From the NCBI GenBank assembly GCA_951230915.1, contig OX579638.1, forward strand, positions 10,558,696 through 10,622,695: a DNA stretch of 64,000 nt. The letters run 5' to 3'. Numbering within the stretch: the stretch's first letter is position 1; each line of letters begins with the position of its first letter. Shown in pieces: positions 1 through 12,430 of this stretch. Source of the DNA: Antitrichia curtipendula. Lineage: Eukaryota; Streptophyta; Bryopsida; Hypnales; Leucodontaceae. The translations under genes and the position numbers were made by a program. Under the pieces are notes generated by a model, which ran no database searches, was not told where the DNA came from, and saw only the letters and a list, made by a program, of their open reading frames with translations.

Positions 1-1120
1 AGATAAGTTGGGAAAAGTGAATTTTCCTATTCGGAGTATGTCCGAGTTGTTCAAGCTGTGGTGGTTGTGAAGGCTGATTTGGAAAATATGGAAGTGGAGC
101 AGATAAGTTTTTAATTCCAAATCAGTGTTACTGAGGAACAGCGTTGTGAAAATGGCTGTGTGCGAGAGTGATTAAGTCCAATTTGGAGTTATGCATAATG
201 ATGCTAGTCCAATTTGGAATGTTGTATGATCTTATGATGGAGATAAATGAGTAATTTCAGTGAGATTAGACCCAATTGGACATAGAAGTTGATCAGTCCA
301 AGTTGGAGTTTTTGACAATAGCTAATTTGAGTGAATCAATTAGTTGGAGATTTTTGATGGAACGGTGATATGTCACCAATTCGGCTGAATAAAGAATGAT
401 TTAAAGTGAATTGGTGTTCCTTGTTGTTTGGCATGTATGTTGTATGTATGAATCCAATTTGGAGGTTCAGTCTTGATGCTAATTTTGCCAAGTTGAAGTT
501 GGGCAGTCTGTGAGTAATACCGAATTGGAAGGTCGATGTTTGCATGAATGTTTTACTGTGTGATCCAATTTGGTTAGTAAGGTCATTGTATGAAGGTCTG
601 AATTTTATGTGAGAAGCTTTGAGACTAAAAATTAAATTGAGGATTAAGTTTGGTTATTGTTTGTGTTAATTCCTACTTGGTGTATTTATGACTGCAAGTC
701 AATGATCCAATTAGGGAGATTGTTTAAGGTGTAAGATTAATTGATTATACCCAATTAGGAGTTGCAAAGCAATCTGAATCATGGAGAATGCCGAGGGTAA
801 CAAGTTGAGTTCCAATTCGGGAAAGAAGAAGCGTCAGTGGTGCAGTGATAAAAATTACATCAAGCCAAGTTGGAGTGGAGGAATCAGTCAAAGGTGACAC
901 GTTCAATTTGGAGTTGAGCTGAGAGCTATTGAAGACCAATTTGGGAGTTCAAAGCTGAACCAATGCTGTCAAGACCAATTTGATAAAAGATGAAAGAATC
1001 CAGCCGGAGAATTAAAGAGCAATTACAAATCGGGTGATTATTACCTTGGGTGTTTAAGAGTGGAGTGAATAATTAATTTAGTAATTATTATAAAAATGGC
1101 AAGGAATTAAGTTAATCCAA
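1..1120. repeat. Degenerate CCAATTTGGA repeat array
   Basis: The short motif CCAATTTGGA (with variants CCAATTCGG, CCAAGTTGGA and CCAATTAGG) recurs irregularly every few tens of bases from the left edge to about 1.1 kb. The core is nearly its own reverse complement. Spacing is not constant, so this is an old, diverged minisatellite or the repetitive interior of a transposon cut by the window edge. No coding region is supported here. Confidence 0.6.
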
Positions 1121-1229
1121 GTTAGAAGTATGTCTTTCTCCGTATTTTATTTCCTATTTAGTTATCTTTTGTCGTTGTAGAAGTAAGCCTATTTAAAAGA
1201 CCTCCCTAGGAACGAACTTTACTATTGGT

Positions 1230-1422
1230 TTAGAAATTCCCAAATAGGATCTAAATCTATCTACAAGGTACCAATTGAAATAAATTTTATATATTCACAA
1301 AGCTTATCACTTTTTCTAAATTGAAAAAAAGATTTAGAAAGTTTCACTAAAATTGGAGACCATAGGTACTTGCCCAAAATCCATTTTGTCCCTCGAGGGG
1401 ACACTAGGCCTTCAGGGATTAA
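1230..1422. mobile_element. Fragment (one end) of a TTAA-flanked element
   Basis: This matches the end of the family described at 35986-36931: the internal block around AAAATTGGAGACC, then the hairpin TTGTCCCTCGAGGGGAC, the degenerate terminal repeat, and TTAA at 1419-1422. The other end is absent, so this is a truncated copy. Confidence 0.65.
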
Positions 1423-1459
1423 GTGCAGCAGGGATGGAAGGAAGAGAATTAAGGGCTAG

Positions 1460-1685
1460 GGTGAACTGACCATCTTGCTTGTCCCTGTGGGAAAACCCTG
1501 AAATTTTTTATTTTGCACACATGATGGAATTTGCAAGTTTTGATTTCATTTTTGCAATTGGAGCCCCCAAATTAGCTTGGAGAGGTCAAGAATATACCCT
1601 AAACATAGCACAAAATAGGGGGCTTTTTTCTTACATGCACCCTTGGAATGCCTTTTCGAGGGACAAGCAAGGGGGTCAGTTCACC
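1460..1685. mobile_element. 226-bp MITE with GGTGAACTGACC inverted ends
   Basis: The left end GGTGAACTGACC (1460-1471) is the exact reverse complement of 1674-1685. Similarity continues inward through CTTGCTTGTCCCT on both sides, giving inverted ends of about 25 bp. There is no coding capacity; the open frame inside is not a gene. A second, partial copy lies at 42183-42310. I see no clear target duplication, so the superfamily is undetermined. Confidence 0.65.
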
Positions 1686-2662
1686 TTGGCCAAATTAAGT
1701 TGGAGGTGATTGGAGCTAGTTACAAAACTACTCACATTAATTTACCAAGTTATTTAACACATGACAGCAAGAATTAAGATCCAAAGGTATTCAAGAATAC
1801 GGAACCTTGACATGTAGGAAGGAATTGAAAGATGAAAGTAAATGAATGCGAATGGGCCTCTATTAGTAATATCGTAGAAATGGATGAATGTTCTATTATT
1901 GAATGAAGCCGACAGACATTATCCAATTCATTTGCTAAAAAAACAAAAAAAACTCACGTATATTAAGCTGTTAGTACCACAGTGTAGTTTCTTCAACTGC
2001 TATAAGAGCATCTCCACAACGGGATGCTCAAGAGACCTGACACAAGGAGTGAGCGGGCTCGGGTTGGAAAATGTGTTCCACAACACACACGGAAGTTTGA
2101 AAAATCTCACCGCGCACGCTCAAAATTACAGAGGAGACGGCCAAGTGCAAGGTCTGGCTTGTGAATTACCAAATTGCCTAAGACATTGACAATCCTTTTG
2201 AGCCTGACTTTGAGGCACCGACCCGGCCTTCATAATTTTCTTTAAGTTTCATTTGGTACTATACATATATTTGCATTTAATATTTCACTTGGCGCCCGTG
2301 CTTGGCGCATCAACCGTGGGGCAAAGCAAGAGCAACAAAATCAAACCCTCTAAACTCACACGCCAAAGCAAACTTGGCACCCCTCCTTGGCACGTCAGGT
2401 GTGGCAATGCTCTAAGTGTACTTTTGAGGCTTTCAAAGTACTGTGCATACATTGAAACTGTTCTTTGTCAACACAAGATGGCTAGGAGGCGCAGCGCCGC
2501 ACAAGGATGGAGATATGTCCACCAACACGGCAATGAGTTTTCTTTGCTTGGCCGAGGTGAAGGAGTTTTGTATGATAGAAACAGAGGAGTTCTAGAGGAG
2601 TTCTAGAGGAGTTTTAGAAATAAGGATATGGAAGATGTAAAGGCTGATTGCTTTAAGATCAC
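1686..2662. other. Intergenic, no supported gene
   Basis: The sequence here is somewhat less AT-rich than its surroundings, with short open frames on the + strand around 1.9-2.6 kb. These have no recognisable motifs, splice structure or compositional support. I see no gene. Confidence 0.5.
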
Positions 2663-3897
2663 CACTATAAGAAAACTGCATTTTTGGGCATGTTTTCGAA
2701 AAACGTGACATGTTTTAAACAACTCAGCGTGTTTTTTAGCGAACGTGTAGGAAATGCAAAATTTCAGATGATGTCATATGCAACGCAATTAATTTTTTTT
2801 GAAACGCGACAGCATCACTTGAGACGTCTGCATTTTCAAAGATGTCTAAAAGAACACGCAGAATTTTTTGTTGACGTCTAAAAAAACATAAAATGCCACA
2901 TCAGCAAGTAGACTTTTTTTTAATGGAAACATTAGTAAATTTTTTTTGGAATGTTGCCCTTACATAAAAATTCAAAATTAGGACAGCCACGTGACATGCC
3001 TTGAAAAAAAAAAGACATGGATGGATGTCCATCATAGATGAAAAGATTTTTTTTTAATACTAGTGGAGTGGTAGAAGGAGAAACAAACAATATAGGATAA
3101 TGTACATTGTCTGAAAAAACATGCCTCGTTGATTTAGACATTTAAAATAACACTAACATGTTTGAAAAAACAACACATCTAAAACAAGGTCAAATTGGAC
3201 AGTTTGCAAATATCCATTCTCCATTATCCCATATGTTTTGTCAAATTTGGGTGGAGAATGGATATAAACATAGGCCCCTTTTTTTTATTTTTTATAACTA
3301 TTAATTTTTTTATTTTTTTATTTCGCCATCAAATTTTTTTTGATGGCACATGGTAAGTTTTTTTTAATTCAAATTTTTAACTCAAAATTTTTATTTGTTT
3401 ATTTTATTATTATTACTTTTTCAATAATTTTTTTACTAACTTGACTCTGTTGTTGTGTTTAATGTCCAAAAAAACATGTAGATTGATGTCTAAATTGACG
3501 TCACAAAAAATATTTTCAAAAATTAAAAAAATTAAAAAAATATGTTGATGTGTCATGCCACGTCATATTCAAGGGGTCCACATCAGCCATGCCACGTCAC
3601 TTTTTAAGGGGTTTACGTCATCTTTTTAGAGGGTCCATGCCATGGATGAAAAAAAAGATGATGTGACTCTGCCTGCCAAAATTTTGCTCACGTGGCATGC
3701 CACATGGCACATTTTGAAGAACTTGCAAGACCTTGTCCAAAGTGATGTAAAAAAAAACATGCGTTTTTGGTCATGTTTTTTGAGAAAAATTACGCGCATT
3801 TTTTGTGCGTCCATTATAACAGATTTTAGGTGGCATCTACGTTGACGCATTTTCGCGTTTTCTGTGACGTCAAAAAAAATGTTGTTTTCTTATAGTG
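2663..3897. mobile_element. Non-autonomous CACTA transposon, 1.2 kb
   Basis: The left end CACTATAAGAAAAC (2663) and the right end GTTTTCTTATAGTG (ending 3897) are perfect inverted repeats of the plant CACTA type. Subterminal regions are rich in short GACGTC/TGACGTCA-like repeats in both orientations, as expected for CACTA transposase binding sites. The flanking trinucleotides are CAC and CAT, so the 3-bp target duplication is imperfect. There is no transposase frame; the open frames inside are not genes. Confidence 0.8.
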
Positions 3898-4261
3898 CAT
3901 CTTATCCAATTTTTAATTTTTTTTGCTTCCTTAATCCTAAATTTAAAAAAAAAATTAGAATAAAAGCACGTAAAGGCCAATTGCCTTTCAATGTTTATTA
4001 TTTCATTTTACTACCAAAAATAAAGATATGGATGATTGCAAGAATCACTTCACGTTTTTGTGCTAAAAATGCAGTTTTTGGCCACAGTACTAGTAGTACT
4101 ACCTTATATTGTTAGGATCATGCGTCAATACGGCGCCTGCAAATCTGCACTGTCGATTTCGCGCGCCTGCAAATCTAAACCATTGATTCAATATTATGCA
4201 ATACTATATAGTACTACAGACTACTATCAAGTATTGCAAAAGTCAATAATAGCAGAAAATA

Positions 4262-4800
4262 GTAAAAAGGACAATGTTGCTAGTATGCGAGCGGCGAGCG
4301 GGGAGCATGGAATGGGGAGCGGGGAGCGGCAATATTGGATGGAGAAGGAAAAGAATAGATGGAAGCCAAAAAGAAATTTGGATGGAAGTGGATGAAAAAT
4401 TGGATGAAATAAAATTTTGATAAGGAAAAAAATTTAAAATTTTATGGATGAAAGTATAAAAACAATGAGATGGAAGACATGGATGGATGAATTAGATGGA
4501 AATAGATGGAAGTTGAAGAAAAAATTAATGCCAATACATCATAGTGGATGAAAGTTTTGGATGAAAAAAATGAATGAAAAAAATGGATGAAAAAATGGAT
4601 GAAAAAGTGGATAGAGGTGGATGAAATTGTTGATGAAAAACATGGATGAAAAGATGGATGAAAATGTGGATGAAAAATGTGGAAAAAGGCAAATGAAATA
4701 GGTGGATGAAAAAGGCAGATGAAAAAAGTGGATAGAAAAGGGGGATAGAAAAGAAGAAATGAAGGTAGATGAGTGATGATGGAAAAAAAGATGGCAATCT
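4262..4800 (+). repeat. GAGC/GATGAAA module, copy 1
   Basis: The head is a GC-rich tract (TGCTAGTATGCGAG, then repeats of GCGGGGAGC). After GCAATATTGG comes a long degenerate (A/G)GATGAAA microsatellite tail. The same head-plus-tail arrangement recurs at 5546-6260, and inverted at 13973-14440 and 18419-18660. The long minus-strand open frame across the tail is an artefact of the repeat. Confidence 0.7.
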
Positions 4801-4897
4801 GTACATTTTGTTGTATAAGAAATTAGAGAATCCCAACGTCAGATCAAAATATTCTTGTTTTGTATGTAAGGTTCAAATAAAAAATAGAAGCACAACA

Positions 4898-5545
4898 TTA
4901 ATCCCTAAAGGACCAAACAACATATTTTAGCACCTCACTACAAACGGAATTTTTATTGTTTTCTTTGAAATTCTTATGCAACATGTACTTGAGTCTTAAG
5001 GAGTATATGAAGTCCCAATAAGTTTCACAACTTTTAATTAAGAAGTTCATATATGATAAGTCATTTTCAACATTTGGTAGACAATTCAATTTTTTTTTTT
5101 TAAATACTTTTTAATAAAGTAAAAGTTCAAGCTTGATTTTCTAGATTTATATAGACATGGAAAGCTTTTAATCATTCTATTTTGATCTATAAAATGCAAG
5201 TTATGAGGTGTTCAATTTTGTGGATAGTTTATAGATTCTATATTCTAAAATAAACTTAAGAGTTTTTTTATTTAACTCAATTTTCAATATTTGGTAAAAA
5301 GTAACATCATAATATATAGATTGTTTATTACAACATTATAGTCATTGAAATTGGATTTTTCAATTCGGTAACTGAATTCTTAACAATTTAGTATATTGAA
5401 TCATTTCCACTTCTTTTCACTTATTAATTTTTTCCTATATATTGTAAATTTCATGTGATTTGAAAATTTTGAAATAAATAGCCAAAGAATAACCACCATT
5501 CTGGGCATTTTTTCACACAAATATGACCTTGTAAAGTGCAATTAC
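4898..5545. mobile_element. Truncated TTAA-flanked element, subfamily II
   Basis: It starts with TTAA (4898-4901) and ATCCCTAAAGGACCAAAC, then follows the complete copy at 6525-7440 and the copy at 34614-35528. It breaks off where the second GAGC/GATGAAA module begins, so its right end is missing. Confidence 0.65.
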
Positions 5546-6260
5546 CAACGTTGCTAGTATGCGAGTAGGGAGCAACGAGCGGCGAGCGGGGAGCACGGAA
5601 TGTAGAGCGGGGAGCAGCAATATTGGATGGAGAATCAGAAATATAGATGGAAGTCGAAAAAAATTTGGATGGAAGGGAATCCAAAATTGGATGAAAAAAA
5701 ATTTGGTTAAAAAAAAGTCTATCATTTTATGGATGAAAGCATAAAAATAATGAAATGGAAGATATGGATGGATGAATTAGATGAATATAGATGAAAATAG
5801 GAGAAAAAACAAATGACCTTATATCATGGTGGATGAAAATTTTAGATGAAAATAGATGGAAAAAAATGAAGCTGAATGAAAAATAGATTTTAAAAATGGA
5901 TGAAACTGGATGAAAATTTGGATGAAAATAGATGATAAAAGATGAAGTTGGATTTTAAAATGGATGAAAGAAATGGAGGATATTGGATGAAAATTTAGAT
6001 GAAAATAGATGAAAAAATGTATAAAATAAGATGAAATTTTGGATGAAAATAGATGGAAAAATGGATGGAAAAATGAATGAAATTGGATAAAATTTTGGAT
6101 GAAAACATATTTTAAAATGGATGAATTTGGATGAAAATTTGGATGAAAGTAGATGGAAAATAGATGAAGTTGGATGAAAAATGGATGAACATGGATGAAA
6201 AAAATGAATGAAGAGAGGATGAAAAAATAGGATATAAGGATGGAAAATTTTGGAAAAATA
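5546..6260 (+). repeat. GAGC/GATGAAA module, copy 2
   Basis: This is a second copy of the 4262-4800 module in the same orientation: CAACGTTGCTAGTATGCGAG, a GAGC-rich head, GCAATATTGGATGG, and a longer (GATGAAAAT)n tail. Together with the following TTAA element it makes a diverged tandem duplication of the 4.26-5.55 kb segment. Confidence 0.7.
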
Positions 6261-6524
6261 TAAAATTCATTGAAGAAATGATAATTATAATATTGCAAGA
6301 TCTATGATCACAAAAGTACAATGTCCTACAATTGTGAAAGATGAGAATTTAAAATTCAATAGACATAATACAATAAATTTCAAACAGACCTATAACCGTG
6401 GAAATTTTAATAGCTACAATTCATGTACATTTTGCTTGCCCAAAAAATTAGAGAATCCCAATGTTAGACTCAAATATTCTTGTTTTACGTGTCAGGTTTA
6501 GATTTAAAAAATAGAGGCACAACA

Positions 6525-7440
6525 TTAATCTTCTAAAGGATCAAACAACAATTTTTGGCAACTCATTACAAATTAAAAGAAAAATTCTTCGAAATTTTTA
6601 TGCAGTATGTACATAATGAGTAGCTTAAGTTCTAATAATTTTCACAACTTTTGACTATATGGTTAAGAAGTTATTATATGTTATGTCATTTTCAAATTTC
6701 AATGTTTGGCGGACAATTCAAATTTTTATTGAAAAATCACTATTTAAAAAAGTAAAAGTTTGAACTTGATTTTCTAGATTTATATAGACATAGAAAGCTT
6801 TGAATCATCCCATTTTGATCTAGAAAATGAAATTCATGAGGAGTTCTAGTTTGCAGGTAGTTTATGGATTCTATACTCTAAAATAAACCATAGTGTTCTT
6901 TATTTAATTCAACTTTTAACATTTTTAGGAAAAAATAGAATCATAGTATGTAGATTCTTTATTACAACATTGAAGCCGTTGGAGTTGGCATTTTTCAATT
7001 CCATAACTGAATTCTTAACAACTTAGTGTTGTGAATCAATTTCTACTTCTTTCCACTTACCATTTTTTTTCCTATATGTTATACAATTCCACATGATTTG
7101 AAAATTTTAAAGTATGTAGCCAACTTGCCTTGACGAATGAATCTAAAGAACAACCACCAATTTGGACATTTTTTCTTACAAATTTGACCTTGTGAAGTGC
7201 AACTACCTAATTATTTGCAGGGCCCAAAAAAGGATCTTTGTCAATTCAGGCGCTAATATCTTGCAATCTATATAGTGGAAATTTCTTTTTAAAATTTTCC
7301 ACATATTTTCAATCCAACAAAATGAAAGATACAATGGTTACATGTGACCAAATTTTTTTTTCCTAAATTTGATATTTGTATTAGAAATGATAGTTTTGGA
7401 GTTATTGGTGGAAACATAGTCAAAAAACATTAGGGATTAA
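6525..7440. mobile_element. TTAA-flanked element, subfamily II, 916 bp
   Basis: TTAA occurs at 6525-6528 and 7437-7440, next to degenerate terminal repeats (TCTTCTAAAGGATC on the left; reverse complement TCCCTAATG on the right). The interior matches 34614-35528 in the same order. There is no coding capacity. The diverged ends suggest an old insertion. Confidence 0.65.
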
Positions 7441-7720
7441 GGAACTTTGCCATGGCCCAAACTAGGTACAAAAGCCCAAAAGATCAAGCATTGAGTATGA
7501 AAAAATTGAGTATGAAAGTGTATACACCCAAAGTGTATTGTAAGAAAAGCCTTTGCTTGAAAGTTTGGTAACAAATACAAAAACAAAACTAATGCAATAT
7601 TCTTATGTTAAGTTAGGCTATTTGTTTGATATGTTTGTTTCTTACAATAAATTTTTTTAAAGTGTGCATCTTCCAATTGTTGTTCTTAATAACATCAAAA
7701 ACTTCTTTAGTTGCATCTTC
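7441..7720. repeat. Segmental duplicate of 14469-14735
   Basis: About 280 bp starting at CCCAAACTAGGTACAAAAG are similar, in the same orientation, to 14469-14735. No gene is seen in either copy. Confidence 0.6.
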
Positions 7721-8084
7721 AAGGTGACTTTGGTCATGAACTACAAATGGTGATGGGATCATTATGTCTTTGATTGTTTTGCTATTAGTATTAATAAATA
7801 ACTTTAGGAAATCCTTAAAAATGCGGATTCCAAATCCTAAATTCTAAACCAAAAGAGCCTTTCCATCTCAAATAAATTCAGAATAAAAAACATAGAAGTT
7901 GTATTATGGAAATGCAATAGAGTGATCCAATGGCAAGAATGTGAGTCAGTGTGATGTAGATTTTGCCTACTCGACAAGAATCCCAGCACAATAAAATATT
8001 TAAAGGTATTTGGGAAGCTTTTTTAATTTTTTATGGTCAATTTTGCCCAATCATCTTTGAGACTTGGGTCAAAAATTAAAGTGT

Positions 8085-9250
8085 TTAAGAAAGGCAATTT
8101 GCAAGAAGAAGGACTCCACAAAGGGACACTTGACAACAAGAGGGTTCCTACAAAGGTTTTTGTCATGATTTCATAAGCATTCATTTTGAACTAATTTAAA
8201 CTTGTTCAAAACTAGAGATGGCATGTGCAATGATTTTGAGAGGTAATTTGTAAGGAGAAAGGACTCCCCAAGGGCTTTTTGGCACCAAAAAATTGCCTCA
8301 AGGGTGACTTTTATGAGTCCTTAGACTTCCTTTTCTAAATTTGTTTGAACATTTTTCATATTAGGGTCCAAAAGTACAGTGCTTTGAGAAGGTAGATTGT
8401 TAGGAGAAGAGGCCTTCAAGGGGCCACTTGGCATCAAAAGGGTCCTATAAGAGTGTCTTTTTTAGACCCTCTTATGCAATTTCCGTATTTATTCCTTCAA
8501 AAACTATTGTGTGTACAGAAAAATGGATTGTAGCAAGTTGATTTCGTGTGGTGGAAAATTTGCATAAGTTGGAGACCTCCAAGGGCCTCTTGGCTATGAG
8601 AAGGGGTTTTTAGATTCCTCCCTATGCTTAATTTGGAGACCTTGGAGGGCCTCTTGGACCCAAAAGAGTTTCTTAGGCTCCTCCATAAGCATAGGTTAGT
8701 GACCTTTGAGGGCCTCTTGGCCCGAAAAGGGATTCTCCTAGGTTCCTCCTTATGTACAGGTTAGAAACCTCTAAAGGCCTCGCTGTCCCAAAAGAGAGTT
8801 TTCAAGTCCCTCCTTTTAAAAAAAGTAACAATTTTTTTTTTTTTTTTTGCATGTTCTCCACCTCCTAGAAGGTCGAGTGGGGCAGAGAAACCTTTCAAAG
8901 GGATGAAGGTTGGGAAAGATTAAAAAATGAAAAAAAAAAAAAAATTATTTTTTCCTTTTTTTTTTCCACCAAAGATTCAGCCCTTGGAAAGATCTCTCGG
9001 TCCCAAAAGACCTTTTGGGGGGACAAGGGGATCATGAAAAAAAGAAAAAAAAGTTCTTTTTTTTTGTAATTTTTAAATTTTTTTTCCTAAGACCTCCATC
9101 CTTTAGAAAGGTCTATCAGGACCGAGAGACCTTTTGGAGGGACAGGGGTCATGCAAAATATATATATATATATATAGTTTTTAAATTTATTTCTTAAGAC
9201 CTCCAGTCTCTAGAAAGGTCTCTCAGTCTAGAGAGACTTTTTTACAGGAC
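8085..9250. repeat. Tandem degenerate AAGGGCC(T/A)CTTGGC and AGGTCT repeats
   Basis: From about 8.1 to 8.5 kb, units of roughly 150 bp repeat the pattern GGAGAAAGGACTCC, AAGGGCCACTTGGC, CAAAAGGGTCC. From 8.56 to 8.8 kb shorter units carry GACCTCCAAGGGCCTCTTGG. From about 8.85 to 9.25 kb the unit is AAAGGTCTCTCGGTCCCAAA followed by AGACCTTTTGGGG, which can fold on itself. Poly-A/T runs and a short (AT)n tract lie between units. Confidence 0.6.
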
Positions 9251-11660
9251 AAGAATCATGCCAATTTTAATTTCTAGTACAAGTCACGAGATGAGTATCT
9301 AGAATCTGAATTTTAGAAACTGTGAATTAAAACAGCAACTTGATGTAAGGAGTCCACTATTAATAAGCCACAGTACTTGAAATTATCTCCCACCCACCCT
9401 CCCATTCAATTATAAAATCAATTTTATAATTTTGAGTTCTAATACTCAATGGGGCATATAAGGGTGTATTATGGTTTAAGGTCAAAATATGGACCACCAT
9501 AAAGAGACTTGCAACACTTGAACACTAATGATTTATTTGGACTAAATCCAAAATATTGACTGAACATTATACAACTATTATTTGCATGGGTTGAAAATAA
9601 ATTAAATAGGTGTACCAATGCAGAGGTTGTTTGACCCTGTAATGCCGAGGAGGACCAGAGTGGTCCGATGGATGACTTTACTTGGCTCTGTAGGATGGAA
9701 AAAATGTTTTTCATCCAAAATTCTTTTTTGGAGGGTACTTGAGTACATTTTCAGTGAATGGTATTGTAAAAGTCACTCATTATAATCTTATTGATTTTTC
9801 TATAGAAGAAGATGCTCAATTCACGGAACACCCTTATAGTGTATTTGGGCCATTTCTTGTTATTTTCGTTTGATGTGAATTTTAGCCATAAAATGTTGTT
9901 TTTTGAATTTGAGTTCAACTAATGAAATGAAGCTAATCAAGTGCACTTTCTACTCAAATTGAAAAATTTGAAAAATTTGTAAATTTCAATTTTTTATAGC
10001 AATATGAACTTCGGACCTATAACCATGGTCTGTTGATTTTCTAATTTTAGAGTGGCATGATAGCTTTTGTATGTACCATGATGCTTTGCACTATAATATA
10101 CATATGTTGTGAAAATTTCATATTTTTTGAGTATATTTTGTATTTGATATGAATTTTCTTTGTTTTTTTCTAAAAAAATTTGCAATATTTTCAAAATTTC
10201 TTTGAAAATTTTAAAAATTTTAAAAACTTATATTAGACACATGACTTCATCTCTGAAAAATAAATTAAAAATTCTCATTCATATCTAAATGCAAAATGGT
10301 AGCAAATAATGTGTTGCCAGATGAGGCTTGAAGCCAGTGGTCATAGGCCCTGTCCTTCCAGGGTTAATGAAGGTCCTTCCAGGGTTAATTTTAGGTCTGA
10401 ATATGGGGGCTATTAGTAATCTTGATTATGAGGGCTGATTTATTAGGGATGGTGCCTTAGCACATGCCAATTACACCAATGTTCCCAACTGGATGAACAG
10501 TGCACAGTTGGTTTCAGAACCTCTGCTTTACAAGAAGCTAAGGTAGTATGCTCTAATTGTGACCCTCTCCTTGCAACTGCCCCATAGGTGTTGGTAAAAT
10601 GGATGGGAGGTGTCTTTAAACGGACCACTGTTGCTCTTGAATGAATCAAGAAAAAATCATTTATTTTAATTCAAGAGCCAATCAGTTTTTCCACATTTTA
10701 GCAAAGGGACACATTTGGAGAGACCTATGGTCACAAATAGGTACCTACTACAGGAATCTTTGAAAATTCATAACTAATACAAAAATGCTTCAAAAAGTAT
10801 GAAACCACTTGAGTTGTGTTTGTCATCCATTTTTCTTTATCTGAAAAATGAGATAAAATTATTTATGTTCAAGAAAACCTACGAAGAAGGCGGATCAACC
10901 CTTAAAGTGTCGCTTTTTGAGCATACTACCTTAGTTCTATATGAATTGGAACTGAACTCTTGCTAGTAAAACTAAGTGACAATCTCAAGCTACCTCACAT
11001 TCCTTCTGCTCTCTGCTCTCTATTCTTTGCTCTCCATTTTCTGCTCTCTAATCTCTGGAAGAAGTGTTTGGTTTGCTTCAAGGAAGTCATGGCTGCATCT
11101 CAAAGTGGCTCTTCTACTCAGGTTTTTTGACAAGTGATGGAGTTTAAGGACTCTGGGATTCAGTATTCATGTTTGTGGCTTATTTTCTCTTTGTGAAAGC
11201 TATAACACGCGTGTTTGGGTTGTAGACACCTGTTGCATCCTCACTAACACACATTTTTATGTCTTGTTTCTGGGATGGGCACAAGTGAGACCCAAGACCT
11301 CTTGGAGAATTTTTTGAACGCAATTTTGGATACTCTTATTTCCAAAATTTGTGCTACTTGTACTTGGTTAAAAAATCTTTACTATGTACAAAGTTATGCA
11401 ATATATTTTTGACACAATGATACTATGATTATGGTTGTTTTTTGCCTTGTCAAATAACTGGTCTTGAAGGAGATGATTGAAGTATATTTTGAAAAGAAGA
11501 TACTTGACTTGAAGTAGCTTCAATTGGGATATGTTTTGGATTTATTTGAGTTGAGAGAGTAACCTGGATTAAACCAATACATGTAAAGCTATAATGTTTG
11601 TTTTTGTGTAAAAAGATTAGATGAATGCCTAGGTTCCTGGGATGTACCAAAATCATCTCT
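9251..11660. other. AT-rich intergenic, nothing supported
   Basis: No gene or complete mobile element is seen. A 20-bp direct duplication around GTCCTTCCAGGGTTAAT lies at about 10350-10390. GGACCTATAACCATGG at about 10013 resembles an end motif of the repeats at 26754 and 38237. Confidence 0.5.
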
Positions 11661-12430
11661 TTTTTTAAAGTTTTTCTTCTAAGACCTCTAGCCCCTAGAA
11701 AGGTCTCTCAATCCCAAGAGACCTTTTGGGGGGCAGTGGTCATGCACCAAAAAAAAATAAACTTTTTTTTGTTGGTCCTCTAAAGCTTTTGCCCTAAAAG
11801 AGGTCTTTTGGGACCGGGAGACTTTTGGGGGGGGAGGAGGGGATAGAGGTCATGCAAATTTATTTATTTATTTTTGTTTTCCTTATTGGTTTTTTTATTT
11901 CTCATAACTTCACTTTGTAAAAGGGTCTCTTGGTCCCAGAAGACCTTTAGGAGGGCAAGGATTAAGCATAAATTAAAAAATATGTAAATATAAAGAAGTA
12001 AGTTTTTTTTTCTTAAAATTTTAAAATTCTTTTTCTATAGCTCCACCTGTTCACATAGTCTTGTAGTACTAGGAGACTCATGCTAAAGCTTAGAATTTTT
12101 TTTTTTCCTTGTTTTACTTCACTCTTTATAATTGTCTCTTGGAACTAAGAGAGCTTCTTGGAATGCTTGGGTTGAGCAAAAAATTGAATTAATAAAAAAG
12201 AACTTAAAAAAAATAAAATTTTTGATCCTTTTCTTGAAAATAGTCTCTCAATACCAAGATCCCTCTTGTGGGGTTGGGATGAAGCTAAGATAGCTAATAA
12301 ACTAAAATTTTATTTTTTAAATTAAATGTTAGACTTTTAATTTTACTTTATTGCAACCTTGACATCTCTCTTAATACTTGTCAATATTGAGAAACCTTTT
12401 TGGGGTGGGGTGGGGATAGTGGGGTGATGG
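11661..12430. repeat. Second block of AGGTCT/AGACCT repeats
   Basis: Units with AAAGGTCTCTCAATCCCAAG and AGACCTTTTGGGGGG recur at about 11690, 11800, 11920, 12120 and 12240. They are the same family as 8.85-9.25 kb but more diverged, ending in G-rich tracts near 12.4 kb. Confidence 0.55.

Noticed and set aside
4525..4836. Minus-strand open frame rich in Phe/His/Ser/Leu
   Set aside because: It is the reverse strand of the GATGAAA microsatellite; composition is explained by the repeat. The same applies to 5819-6298 and 13973-14164.
4262..7440. Helitron assignment for the GAGC/GATGAAA module
   Set aside because: No copy shows a convincing TC start, CTRR end or 3' terminal hairpin, so the class is left open.
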